In this document: positions 1 through 8,460 of the stretch, piece after piece
Position numbering within the stretch: position 1 is the stretch's first letter
Layout: each line of letters opens with the position of its first letter
Source: Streptomyces sp. NBC_01268
Lineage (GTDB): Bacteria; Actinomycetota; Actinomycetes; Streptomycetales; Streptomycetaceae
NCBI RefSeq assembly: GCF_036240795.1
Contig: NZ_CP108454.1
Location: 7,128,001-7,192,000, forward strand
DNA length: 64,000 nt
Direction: 5' to 3'
The notes under the pieces: generated by a model
Told to the model about the DNA's origin: nothing
What the model saw: the letters and a program-made list of their open reading frames with translations, nothing else
The model's database searches: none
Program-made: the position numbers and the translations under genes

Positions 1-757
1 CGTGGGGGATGTGGCCCGCGCCCTCGAAGACACGGGTGCGGGCCCCGGGGAGCGTCCCGGCGATCCGCTCGAACACCGCCCGGAACCATCGCGGGCTCTC
101 GGAGCCCCGCGTGAGCAGCGCGGGGGCGGCGCAGTCGCGCAGCCCTTCGAGGTCGAGGGCGGCCCAGTGCGGGTCGCCCTGCTCGTCGAGGAAGGTGGGC
201 GCGTCGGCGACGAAGGTGTCCTGAAGCTCCCGTGGGAACCGCTCCCACGAACCGGGCCCGAAGGCCACCGTGTCGACGAAGGCCCGGGCACCGGCGAGGG
301 CGTCGCCCGCCCGCAGCAGGTCGCTGACGCCGTCGATCCGGTCGCGCGTCGCGGCCACCTCCTCCCGGTACTCGGGCACGTCGGCCACCACGTCGAGCAG
401 GGGCGGCTCGTGCACGGCGATCGCCCGGAACAGTTCGGGGCGGCGGGCGGCGAGCCCGAGGGCGGTGGACGCGCCGAAGGAGTTCCCCACGACGAAGGCG
501 GGCGCGAAGCCCAGCGTCTCCATCAGCGCGGCCAGGTCCTCCTCGTCCTCGAAGCGCGAACCCGGCCCGGCCGGCCGGTCGCTCTCGCTGTGCCCGCGCC
601 GGTCGTAGACGAGCACCCGGTGCCGCAGGGCCAGGGCGTGGACGACGGCGTCCCAGTCGTGGTGGTCGCCCCAGGAGCCGTGCACCAGGACCAGGGGGTC
701 ACCGTCACCGCCGGTCTCGTAGAACAGTCCGACGCCGTTGACCTCGACCCTTGCCAT
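1..757 (-). CDS. alpha/beta hydrolase, 3' end cut by the window edge
   Basis: The minus-strand frame starts at ATG 757 (MARVEVNGVGLFYETG...) and stays open to the left edge. About 252 residues are visible. The sequence shows an oxyanion HGSWGD motif near residue 26, a YDRRGHSES strand, a nucleophile elbow GNSFGAS near residue 90, and a GAGH motif near the visible end that would carry the catalytic His. Length and motif order fit the alpha/beta hydrolase fold (haloperoxidase or esterase-like). The substrate cannot be told. Probably only the last few residues are missing. The gene is divergent from the LysE gene at 913. Confidence 0.85.
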   Translation of the reverse strand, partial: MARVEVNGVGLFYETGGDGDPLVLVHGSWGDHHDWDAVVHALALRHRVLVYDRRGHSESDRPAGPGSRFEDEEDLAALMETLGFAPAFVVGNSFGASTALGLAARRPELFRAIAVHEPPLLDVVADVPEYREEVAATRDRIDGVSDLLRAGDALAGARAFVDTVAFGPGSWERFPRELQDTFVADAPTFLDEQGDPHWAALDLEGLRDCAAPALLTRGSESPRWFRAVFERIAGTLPGARTRVFEGAGHIPH

Positions 758-912
758 GCGCGCTCCCTGCGACGTTCCGGCACAGGGGTTCATTGTCCGG
801 TCGCCGTACGGCCCGGGGGTGGGAGAACACGCGGGCCGTGCGGGTGTCGGGGGCACCGCTCACACCCGTGGCCGCGGCGTCGGCCCGGCCGGACGGGTGG
901 CAGACTCGGCCC

Positions 913-1530
913 ATGGTGTTCGAACTCCTCGCGGCGACGGGCGTGCTCGCGCTGCTGACGATGGTGCCGGGGCCGGACATGGCGGTCGTCACGCGCAGGG
1001 CCGTGACCGCCGGCCGGCGGGACGGGCTGCTGACCGTCGGCGGGATCGCCAGCGGGCTGCTGGTCTGGGGCGTGCTGTCGGTGGCCGGGCTGGCCGCCGT
1101 CCTGGCGGCGTCGGCCGTCGCGTACACCGTGGTGAAGCTGGTCGGCGCCGCCTACCTGGTGTTCCTCGGGGTGCAGGCACTGTGGCGGACCAGGCGTGGT
1201 GGGGCGGCGGCGTCCGTGGACGCGCCGCCGCCCGCCGGGAACCCGTGGCGGACCGGTCTGGTGGGCAACGTGCTCAACCCGAAGATCGCGGTCTTCTACA
1301 CCGGACTGCTGCCGACCCTCGCGCCGTCCGGGCTCTCCCCGCACACCGGGATGGCCCTGCTGGTGCTGATCCACGCGGCGCTCACGGTCGTGTGGCTCTC
1401 CGGCTACGTGCTGCTGCTCGCCGGAGCCCGCTCCTTCTTCGCCCGGCCCGCGGTGCGGGGGGCCATGGAGCGGGTCACCGGTGTGGTGCTCATCGGCTTC
1501 GGGGTGAAGGTCGCGACGGCGACCTCCTAG
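913..1530 (+). CDS. LysE/RhtB-family amino-acid exporter
   Basis: A 205-residue inner-membrane protein, the usual length for LysE translocators. The N-terminal segment carries the family motif VPGPDMAVV (residues 17-25). Several hydrophobic helices follow, including LLTVGGIASGLLVWGVLS, and a GNVLNPK motif lies near residue 117. Members export amino acids or related small molecules by proton exchange. ATG 913 was chosen because the frame upstream lacks hydrophobic character. A CAGACT hexamer sits six bases before the ATG, the spacing seen at several other genes here, so the mRNA may be leaderless. The substrate is unknown. Confidence 0.87.
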   Translation: MVFELLAATGVLALLTMVPGPDMAVVTRRAVTAGRRDGLLTVGGIASGLLVWGVLSVAGLAAVLAASAVAYTVVKLVGAAYLVFLGVQALWRTRRGGAAASVDAPPPAGNPWRTGLVGNVLNPKIAVFYTGLLPTLAPSGLSPHTGMALLVLIHAALTVVWLSGYVLLLAGARSFFARPAVRGAMERVTGVVLIGFGVKVATATS

Positions 1531-1542
1531 GGCGTCAGGCGC

Positions 1543-3993
1543 TCAGGAGCCCCAGGCCTCGAACTCGTAGATCCGGGCCGCCGGATCGGTCGTCTGCGTC
1601 GGCGCGGTGACCACCAGGCGGACGTACCGGGCGGTCAGCGCGACGGGGTGCGTCGTGGTCGCCGCGGTGTTGCCGGTGACGGTGACGGCGGTGGTCCAGG
1701 CGGCCGTGGTGCTGTCGCGGACCTCCACCCGGAAGTCCCGGGTGTTCCAGGCCGCGCTCTCGCCGCCCGCCGCCGCGTGCTTCACCACGAAGCGGTTCAG
1801 GGGCCGGGCCGAACCGAGGTCCACCTCCAGCCACTTGGCGGAGGTCGTGGTGCACCACTTGTCGGTGTTGCCGCCCGAGACGCTGCCGTTGACCGCCTTG
1901 GCGGGGGTCTCCGCCGTGTTGCACTGCCCCGAGGCCGTCGCGGGCCGGTTCAGCGCCAGGTTGCCCTCGGTCGTCCCGGACCAGGTGACCGTGGTGCTCG
2001 CGGCGGGGGAGCGGCCGAACTCGGTGGAGACGGCCTCGACGTCGAGCGTCGTCGAGGTCTCGCTGCCGACCCGGTCCAGCTTCGGCACGAAGTAGGCGTC
2101 GTTGGGCGTGGCGCCCAGGAAGGTGCGGCTGCCGTCGGCGTTGCGGCGGTACACCTCGTAGTGATGCACCTCGCCGGAGGCCGAAGCGGTCCAGCCGAGC
2201 CGCAGCGACTTGCTCGTCCCCGTGTCCGTCGTGCCGAGGACGGTCGGCGCGGCCGGGGCGGCCGGAACGTCCACCGTGGCGTCGTACAGGGCCAGTTGGC
2301 CCACCTTGATGTCGTACGACGAGGCCGTCCCGGTGGTCTCCAGGCCGAGCTGCGCGACCGTCCGCCCGGCGTACGCGGAGAGGTCGAGCACCTTGCGCTC
2401 CCATCCGGTGCCCGTGGTGGAGCCGAGGTCGAGGGTGGTGAAGCTGGTCGGGGCGTCGGTGAAGGAGACCGCCGCCTTCAGCCGGGTGGGCCCGGCCGCC
2501 GGGGTCTTCACCACGACCGCCAGCTTGGTGTCGGCCGCCACCGGCAGCCGCGTCTGGTACAGCCGCACGGAGTTCACGGCGTCCAGCGGGCCGCTCAGGC
2601 GCAGGGCGGAGCCGCCCTCGTAGGCGTCGGTGAAGTCGATCGACGGCTTGAGCCGCGTGCCGGTGGACCGCACCAGCCAGCGGTAGGTGGGCGGCACGTC
2701 CTGGAGGGACAGGTTGTTCCAGCCCGCGCCGGACACCCGGGCCCCGCCCGAGTGGTAGAAGTCGCCCTGCCCGGCGTCGAAGTTCGTGACGAAGGGCTTC
2801 GTCGTGACGGGGGAGGACTCGGCCACGTACTGCGCGAGGCCCTTCCACGAGGAGCTGGTCGTGGTGTCGGACGGATCGCCGTTGGCGCCGTCCCAGTAGC
2901 GCGCCTCGCGGGCGACGGAGTCGGCCCGGTCGGCGGCGGACTTCCAGGTCCACTCGGGGCGGTAGAGCCCGAGCGACGTGGTGTGCGGCTGCCCGGCCGG
3001 GAAGAGGGCGTTCCAGTCGACGCTCGTGTGGTAACCGTCGGACTCGGTGTCCACGCCGCTGAACAGCTCGTACTCGCCGCGCCCGAGGCCGCGGGCCAGC
3101 GAGCGGGACGAACTCAGACCGCCGGAGCTCCAGTTGAAGTTGAGGAACATCGAGTCGCTGGTGCGCTGCGCGCCCTCCTGGAGGAAGGCGTCGTTGGCCG
3201 AGGTCAGCGCGTTCTGCCAGCTCACGGAGCCGGACTCGGTCATCGCGTCGTACCACATGAACTCGACCGGGCCGAGGGACCGGGCGTAGCGCATCGTGTT
3301 GCGCACCTCGGTCGCCAGCGCCGAGTCGCCGCCGGCCGTCTCCTGGTTGACGAACCAGCCGTCGAAGCCGTAGTGCTGCGCGACCTGCGCCAGCTTGTCG
3401 GCGACCGGGTAGCGGCCGCCCGACTTCTGTGTGAAGTCCCGCACCCACTGGAGCTGGCCGCCGTAGGCGCCGGGCGGGAAGAAGACCGTGCCGTAGACCT
3501 TCACGCCGTTGCGGTGGGCCGCGTCGATCACCGTGGGGTTCGGCGCCAGGATCAGGCCCTCGCCGGCCGAACCGCCCCAGAACACCAGCTTGTCGACGTA
3601 CTGCCAGTGCCCGAAGGCGTAGTAGTTCGGGTCGGCCGAGCCCTGGGACGGGTTGTTCGAGGTGGGCCCGAAGGAGACCAGCGACACGACCTTGCCCTCA
3701 CCCGCGCGGGCGTTGGCGTTGGCCTTGAGCGCGGGATCGGACACGCGCGGCCGGAGCGGGACGCGGGAGCGGTTGAAGCGCGCGTCCGGGTCGGTGGCCG
3801 GGTCCCAGGTCAGGATCGTGTTCGGGTACCAGTACGAGGCGTACGGCTGGTCGCCCGCGGCGGCGGGAGCCGCGGGGCTCGCGGGGGCCTGAGGGCCCTC
3901 GGCGGCGGCCGACGCGCTCGGCGCGGCGGCGCCGAGGCCGAGCGCGGCCGCGGACAGCGCCGCGGCCAGGAGGAGGTGCAGGGGTCGTCTCAT
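1543..3993 (-). CDS. secreted endo-beta-N-acetylglucosaminidase (GH85) with C-terminal discoidin/CBM32 domain
   Basis: An 816-residue exported enzyme expected to cut the chitobiose core of N-glycans and release the oligosaccharide. A Sec signal peptide covers residues 1-30 (MRRPLHLLLAAALSAAALGLG..., Ala-rich cleavage site). The catalytic module spans about 50-560. It includes FWGGSAGEGLILAP, VYGTVFFPPG and DGWFVNQET, where N216 and E218 match the GH85 Asn-x-Glu pair (substrate-assisted catalysis). A fibronectin-like segment (about 575-670) is followed by an F5/8-type C domain (about 675-816: NLALNRPATASG... ARYVRLVV). The RBS GGAG lies inside a CGGAGCTCCG palindrome just before ATG 3993. A putative LacI-type operator lies 117 bp upstream. 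The neighbours are importer and mannosidase genes, so it probably supplies their substrate. Confidence 0.92.
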   Translation of the reverse strand: MRRPLHLLLAAALSAAALGLGAAAPSASAAAEGPQAPASPAAPAAAGDQPYASYWYPNTILTWDPATDPDARFNRSRVPLRPRVSDPALKANANARAGEGKVVSLVSFGPTSNNPSQGSADPNYYAFGHWQYVDKLVFWGGSAGEGLILAPNPTVIDAAHRNGVKVYGTVFFPPGAYGGQLQWVRDFTQKSGGRYPVADKLAQVAQHYGFDGWFVNQETAGGDSALATEVRNTMRYARSLGPVEFMWYDAMTESGSVSWQNALTSANDAFLQEGAQRTSDSMFLNFNWSSGGLSSSRSLARGLGRGEYELFSGVDTESDGYHTSVDWNALFPAGQPHTTSLGLYRPEWTWKSAADRADSVAREARYWDGANGDPSDTTTSSSWKGLAQYVAESSPVTTKPFVTNFDAGQGDFYHSGGARVSGAGWNNLSLQDVPPTYRWLVRSTGTRLKPSIDFTDAYEGGSALRLSGPLDAVNSVRLYQTRLPVAADTKLAVVVKTPAAGPTRLKAAVSFTDAPTSFTTLDLGSTTGTGWERKVLDLSAYAGRTVAQLGLETTGTASSYDIKVGQLALYDATVDVPAAPAAPTVLGTTDTGTSKSLRLGWTASASGEVHHYEVYRRNADGSRTFLGATPNDAYFVPKLDRVGSETSTTLDVEAVSTEFGRSPAASTTVTWSGTTEGNLALNRPATASGQCNTAETPAKAVNGSVSGGNTDKWCTTTSAKWLEVDLGSARPLNRFVVKHAAAGGESAAWNTRDFRVEVRDSTTAAWTTAVTVTGNTAATTTHPVALTARYVRLVVTAPTQTTDPAARIYEFEAWGS

Positions 3994-4107
3994 CGGAGCT
4001 CCGGTCCAGCGGAAGGGGTGGGGGCTGGTGGTGCCGGTGGCGCGATGGTGCGGATGACAACGATGGCAGACCGGCGTCGGCGAGGACGCCGGGCCGCTCG
4101 GTCGGGG

Positions 4108-4137
4108 AGGCTAAACGGCTTTAGCGACCGGGGTCAA
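4108..4137 (-). promoter_or_regulatory. promoter with LacI-type operator for the GH85 gene
   Basis: On the minus strand TTGACC (4137-4132), an 18-bp spacer and TAGCCT (4113-4108) form a sigma70/HrdB-like promoter. An inverted repeat, GCTAAA-CGGC-TTTAGC at 4110-4125, covers the spacer and the -10 box, a position suited to repression. A related element lies in the importer promoter at 5290-5305. That the LacI-family regulator at 4152-5177 binds here is inference. Confidence 0.6.
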
Positions 4138-4151
4138 GAGGGCCGCCCCGG

Positions 4152-5177
4152 TCAGACGCCGGGCGGGGCCGTGCTCTCGCGGACCGTCAGCCGGGGGGTC
4201 GGGTTCTTGACGTCCTGGGCCGAACCGGGGGCGTCGACCTGCGCGAGCAGCGCCGTCGCGACCTGCTCGCCGAGCGCGAAGGTGTCCCGGGACAGGGCGG
4301 TCAGGGAGGGGTGGACGATCCGGGTGAGCGCCGAGTCGTCGAAGGAGACGACGGACAGCTCGCCCGGGACCGTGACCCCCATCTCGGTGGCGACCCCGAG
4401 GCCCGCGACCGCCATCACGTCGCTGTCGTAGACGATCGCGGTCGGGCGCTGCCGTCCCGGCCGCGCGAGCAGGGCCCGGGTGGCCGCCGCGCCCTCCGCG
4501 TCGCTGAAGTCGGTCGGCACGGAGACGGCGTCGGCGAGGCCGAGCCGCCGCGCCGCGTCCCGGACCGCCCGGATCCGGCGCTGGGTGTGCTGGAAGGAGG
4601 GCAGGCCGGCGAGGTGGCCGATCCTGCGGTGCCCGAGGGCGGCCAGGTACTCGACGATCGAGGTCATCGCCTCGCGGTCGTCGGCCCAGACGGCGGGCAG
4701 CCGCCCGTGCCGGCCGGGGCCGCCGAGCACCACGGTGGGGACGCCCAGTTCCTCCAGGACCGGGATGCGCGGATCGCGCACCTGGAGGTCGACGAGGACG
4801 AAGCCGTCCACCCGGTGCTCGGAGGTCCAGCGCCGGTAGACCTCGATCTCGGCGGCGGTGTCCTCGACGACGAGCAGCTGGAGGGCGGTGCCCCGGCCGG
4901 ACAGGGCGGCCTGGAGTCCGGAGAGCAGATGGCTGAAGAAGGGTTCGAGGCCGATCGTGCGCGCGGGGCGGGCGAGCACCAGGCCGACGGCGCCCGCGCG
5001 GGCCCCGCCGAGCGCGCGGGCGGCGCTGTGCGGACGCCAGTTCATCCGCTCGGCCACCCCCAGGATCCGGTTCCGGGTCGCCTCGCTCACCCCCGGGCGC
5101 CCGTTGAGCGCGAAGGAGACGGCGCCCTTGGAGACGCCCGCCTCCCTGGCGATGTCGGCGATGGTCGGTCTGGCCAC
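4152..5177 (-). CDS. LacI-family transcriptional regulator of the N-glycan cluster
   Basis: A 341-residue repressor of normal LacI length. The start is GTG 5177 (VARPTIADIAREAGVSKG), preceded by AGGGAGG about nine bases upstream. A longer frame to 5258 has a Gly-rich N-terminus untypical of the family. The HTH (TIADIAREAGVSKGAVSFALNGRPGVSEATR) is at residues 4-35, followed by a hinge helix with the SAARALGG motif. The periplasmic-binding-protein-like effector domain (about 60-330) has IVYDSDVMAVAGLG and VVSFDDSALTRIVHPSLTAL signatures. It lies between the GH85 gene and the divergent importer operon, and candidate operators sit in both promoters. The inducer is probably an N-glycan-derived oligosaccharide (inference). 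Confidence 0.9.
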   Translation of the reverse strand: MARPTIADIAREAGVSKGAVSFALNGRPGVSEATRNRILGVAERMNWRPHSAARALGGARAGAVGLVLARPARTIGLEPFFSHLLSGLQAALSGRGTALQLLVVEDTAAEIEVYRRWTSEHRVDGFVLVDLQVRDPRIPVLEELGVPTVVLGGPGRHGRLPAVWADDREAMTSIVEYLAALGHRRIGHLAGLPSFQHTQRRIRAVRDAARRLGLADAVSVPTDFSDAEGAAATRALLARPGRQRPTAIVYDSDVMAVAGLGVATEMGVTVPGELSVVSFDDSALTRIVHPSLTALSRDTFALGEQVATALLAQVDAPGSAQDVKNPTPRLTVRESTAPPGV

Positions 5178-5251
5178 CGGACGCCCTCCCTGATCCGCCG
5201 TTCCCGCTCCGCCGCCGCCCCCGTGAGGACGGCCGGTTTCCGCGGGCTCTC

Positions 5252-5305
5252 TTGACACCGGAGTTTAGCCGGGAGGATAGTCCCGCATCGCTAGAGCGGT
5301 TTAGT
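5252..5305 (+). promoter_or_regulatory. promoter and LacI-type operator of the importer/glycosidase operon
   Basis: TTGACA (5252-5257), an 18-bp spacer and GATAGT (5276-5281) form a good HrdB-like promoter. Just downstream, over the expected transcription start, lies GCTAGA-GCGG-TTTAGT (5290-5305). It is an imperfect inverted repeat with the same architecture as the element at 4110-4125. A further TTTAGC half-site is at 5264-5269. The position suggests roadblock-type repression by the adjacent LacI protein (inference). Confidence 0.62.
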
Positions 5306-5373
5306 AAACAGGGTGGTTGCCTCCCGACGGCCACCGCACTCCCTGCACCACCGATCAGCAAGGAGACACCCTC

Positions 5374-6669
5374 GTGCGAGTCATTCGAAGGAGCCGCTGG
5401 GCGTGGTGGACGGCGGTCGCGGTGGCGGCGGTGACCCTCGCCGGCTGCGGCCTCGGCGGCGCGGAGGACTCCGGCGCCCCCGGCCCGGCGGTCTCGGGCG
5501 GGGAGGTGAAGGGCAAGGTATCGCTCCAGACCTGGGCCCTGAAGCCGAAGTTCACCGCCTACATGGAGGGCGTGATCGCCGGCTTCGAGAAGAAGCACCC
5601 CGGCGTCGAGGTCGAGTGGCTCGACCAGCCCGGCGAGGGCTACTCGGAGAAGGTCCTCAGCCAGTCCGCCGGCGGCACCCTGCCCGACGTCGTCAACCTG
5701 CCCCCGGACTTCGCCCTGCCCCTGGTGAAGCAGAACCTGCTGCTCGACGTCGCGGGGTCCGACCCCTCCGCCTCCTCCGACTACGTCAAGGGCGGCCTCG
5801 ACGCGTACCGCTTCCCCGGTCACGACGGCACCTTCGGCTACCCCTGGTACCTCAACACCGACGTCAACTACTGGAACGCCGAACTGCTCACCCGATACGG
5901 CCTCGACCCGAAGAAGCCGCCGGCCTCGCTCGACCAGCTGGTGACGGCGGCCCGCACCGTCAAGGCCAGGTCCGGCGGCCGGACGTACCTGATGAGCCGC
6001 AAGCCCAACCTCATGGACCTGGCCAACGCCGGGGTGCCGGTCATGTCGGCGGACGGGCGCAGCTTCACCTTCAACACCCCCGAGGCCGCCGCCGTCCTCG
6101 ACACCTACCGCGCGGCGTTCAAGGAGGGGCTGCTGCCCAAGGACGTCCTGACCGAGACCTACGCGGGCAACACGAAGCTGTTCGCCTCCGGCACCGCCGC
6201 CTGGACCACCGCGGGCGCCAACTACATCACCAGCCTCGCGGTCGACAACCCGACCCTCGCCCCCAAGGTGGTGTCCTCGCCGGCGATGGGCACCCCGCCC
6301 CTGTACGTGCAGGGCCTGTCGATCCCCCGGTCCACCAAGAACCCGACCGCTGCCCTGGCCCTCGCCCGCTGGGTGACCAACGCCGCCAACCAGGCCGCCT
6401 TCGCGCACGAGACCAGCATCTTCCCCTCCACCACCGCGTCCGCCGCCGACCCGTTCTTCAGCAAGAGCGACGGCACCAACGCGGCCGACGCCAAGGTGGC
6501 GGCCTTCCGCTCGCTCGCCGCCGCCCGCGTCCTCGAACCCGTCCAGGCCAACGACGCCGTCAAGACCGTCATCAACCAGCAGATCTCCCTCGCCGTCAGC
6601 GGCCAGACGAGCTCCCAAGAAGCCCTGGACACGGCCGTCGCCCGCGCCAACCAGCTGATCAAGGACTAA
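5374..6669 (+). CDS. ABC transporter sugar-binding lipoprotein
   Basis: A 431-residue solute-binding lipoprotein. The start GTG 5374 follows AAGGAG at 5360-5365. The signal peptide is RRSRWAWWTAVAVAAVTLAGC, with lipobox LAGC placing lipidated Cys near residue 27. The mature part is an extracytoplasmic solute-binding family 1 (MalE-like) fold: VSLQTWALKPKFTAYMEGVIAGF, a TLPDVVNLPPDFA region, and YVQGLSIPRSTKNPTAALALARWV near residue 320. It should capture an oligosaccharide outside the cell and hand it to the two downstream permeases. By context the ligand is a released N-glycan or manno-oligosaccharide. No ATPase gene is present in this cluster. Confidence 0.92.
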   Translation: MRVIRRSRWAWWTAVAVAAVTLAGCGLGGAEDSGAPGPAVSGGEVKGKVSLQTWALKPKFTAYMEGVIAGFEKKHPGVEVEWLDQPGEGYSEKVLSQSAGGTLPDVVNLPPDFALPLVKQNLLLDVAGSDPSASSDYVKGGLDAYRFPGHDGTFGYPWYLNTDVNYWNAELLTRYGLDPKKPPASLDQLVTAARTVKARSGGRTYLMSRKPNLMDLANAGVPVMSADGRSFTFNTPEAAAVLDTYRAAFKEGLLPKDVLTETYAGNTKLFASGTAAWTTAGANYITSLAVDNPTLAPKVVSSPAMGTPPLYVQGLSIPRSTKNPTAALALARWVTNAANQAAFAHETSIFPSTTASAADPFFSKSDGTNAADAKVAAFRSLAAARVLEPVQANDAVKTVINQQISLAVSGQTSSQEALDTAVARANQLIKD

Positions 6670-6677
6670 GCCCCACG

Positions 6678-7556
6678 ATGACGCTGACGCACCGGCGCTG
6701 GTTCACGCCCTGGCTGCTCGCCGGCCCCGCCCTGGTCTGGCTCGCCGTCTTCAACCTGTGGCCCGCGGTCAACACCGTGATCCTGTCCTTCACCAGCGCC
6801 CGGCCGCTCGGCGGCGGCCGCTTCACCGGACTCGCGAACTACGAACGGGTCCTGGACGACGCCCAGTTGACGGACGCACTCGTCAACAGCGTCATCTACC
6901 TGCTGGTCTGCCTGCCCCTGCTCACCCTGCTGCCGCTGCTGCTCGCCCTCCTCGTGGAGCGGAAACTGCCCGGCATCACCTTCTTCCGCACCGCCTTCTA
7001 CACCCCGGTCGTCGCCTCCGCCGTCGTCGTCGGCCTGGTCTGGGGCTGGATGCTCGACGACCGGGGCCTGCTCAACGGCCTGCTGCAACAGCTGGGCCTC
7101 GCCGACCGCCCCGTCTCCTTCCTCACCGACCGCTGGCTGCTGCTGTTCAGCGCCATCGGCCTCACCGTGTGGAAGGGCCTCGGCTACTACATGGTCATCT
7201 ACCTGTCCGCGCTCGGGAACGTCGGACGGGAGCTGCACGAGGCCGCCGCCGTCGACGGGGCCGGCGCCGCCCGCAGGTTCTGGCACGTCACCCTGCCCGG
7301 CGTGCGCCCCGCGATGCTGCTCATCTCCGTGCTCGTCTCGGTCTCCGCGCTGCGGGTCTTCTCCGAGCTGTACGTGCTGTCCAACGGCACCGGCGGCCCC
7401 GGCGGGCGGGACATGTCGGTGGTCATGCTCATCCAGATGTACAGCCGCGGCTTCACCGGGCACATCGGCTACGCCTCCGCCCTCAGCGTGCTGCTCTTCG
7501 TCCTCACCGTCGGCCCGATGCTGGTCCTGGCCCGGCTCAACCGGAAGGCGGCCTGA
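6678..7556 (+). CDS. ABC sugar permease, MalF type
   Basis: A 292-residue membrane permease with six predicted helices, starting at ATG 6678, eight bases after the binding-protein stop. The first helix is TPWLLAGPALVWLAVFNLW. The cytoplasmic EAA loop that docks the ATPase is EAAAVDGAGAARRFWHVTLPGVRPA (around residues 191-215). Length and topology are typical of carbohydrate uptake transporter permeases. It pairs with the permease that follows after three bases. Since no ATPase is encoded nearby, it probably uses the shared MsiK-type ATPase known for streptomycete sugar importers (inference). Confidence 0.92.
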   Translation: MTLTHRRWFTPWLLAGPALVWLAVFNLWPAVNTVILSFTSARPLGGGRFTGLANYERVLDDAQLTDALVNSVIYLLVCLPLLTLLPLLLALLVERKLPGITFFRTAFYTPVVASAVVVGLVWGWMLDDRGLLNGLLQQLGLADRPVSFLTDRWLLLFSAIGLTVWKGLGYYMVIYLSALGNVGRELHEAAAVDGAGAARRFWHVTLPGVRPAMLLISVLVSVSALRVFSELYVLSNGTGGPGGRDMSVVMLIQMYSRGFTGHIGYASALSVLLFVLTVGPMLVLARLNRKAA

Positions 7557-7559
7557 CGG

Positions 7560-8399
7560 ATGACCCTGAACCGCACGCCCTCCACCGCCGCGAAGGCGGT
7601 CCGCTACCTCCTGCTCGTCCTCGTCCTCCTCCTCACCGTCGGCCCCTTCCTCTGGCAGCTGTCCACCTCGCTCAAGGGCCCCGCGGAGGACGTCTTCTCC
7701 CGCACGCCCCGCTTCCTGCCCGAGGACCTCACCCTCGACAACTACGCCAAGGTGGCCGACACCATCCCGGTGTGGAGCTACGCGGCGAACTCGCTGATCG
7801 TCGCGGGGATCGCCGTCCTCGGCAACGTCGTCGGCGCCACCCTCGCCGGCTACGCCCTGGCCCGGCTGCGCTTCAAGGGGGCCGGACTCGCCCTCGGCCT
7901 CTTCGTCGCCACCCTCGTGCTGCCCGGCGAGGTCACCATCGTCTCCCAGTACGTGACCGTCCGCAGCCTCGGCCTCACCGACACCCTCCTCGGCGTGGCG
8001 CTGCCCGGGGCGATCGGCATGCTCAACGTGCTGCTGATGTACACCGCCTTCCGCGCGGTACCGCCCGAGCTCGACGCCGCCGCGCTCGTGGACGGCGCCA
8101 GTGTCCGGCAGCGCCTGTGGCACGTCGCGCTGCCCAGCGTCCGCGGCATGCTGAGCGTCGTCGTGATCTTCACCTTCATCCAGGCCTGGGACGACTTCCT
8201 GTGGCCGCTGATCGTGCTCAACGACCCGGGGCGCTACACCCTCACGGTCGGCCTCCAGTACCTCGACGGCACGTTCAGCGCCAACCCCCGGCAGATCGCC
8301 GCCGGCACCATGATCGCCTTCCTGCCGGTCGTCGCCGTGTTCGCGCTGCTCCAGCGCTTCTTCTTCAAGGGGGTCGAGGAGGGCGCGGTCAAGGGATGA
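7560..8399 (+). CDS. ABC sugar permease, MalG type
   Basis: A 279-residue second membrane component of the importer. It begins with a hydrophobic helix (VRYLLLVLVLLLTVGPFLWQL). It carries a TLDNYAKV periplasmic segment and the EAA-like motif DAAALVDGASVRQRLWHVALPSVRGM (around residues 174-199). The C-terminal helix ends FFFKGVEEGAVKG, typical of MalG-family proteins. The start codon directly follows the stop of the upstream permease, indicating translational coupling. It should transport the same oligosaccharide as its partner. Confidence 0.92.
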   Translation: MTLNRTPSTAAKAVRYLLLVLVLLLTVGPFLWQLSTSLKGPAEDVFSRTPRFLPEDLTLDNYAKVADTIPVWSYAANSLIVAGIAVLGNVVGATLAGYALARLRFKGAGLALGLFVATLVLPGEVTIVSQYVTVRSLGLTDTLLGVALPGAIGMLNVLLMYTAFRAVPPELDAAALVDGASVRQRLWHVALPSVRGMLSVVVIFTFIQAWDDFLWPLIVLNDPGRYTLTVGLQYLDGTFSANPRQIAAGTMIAFLPVVAVFALLQRFFFKGVEEGAVKG

Positions 8400-8460
8400 C
8401 CCGCCGGCCCCGCCACCCGACCCGTCAGCACCCCTCCTTCACGAAGGAACCGCACCCCGC

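Noticed and set aside
1648..4431. 927-residue plus-strand ORF antisense to the GH85 gene
   Set aside because: Arg/Gly/Ala-rich shadow sequence without motifs; the minus strand encodes a full GH85 protein with signal peptide.
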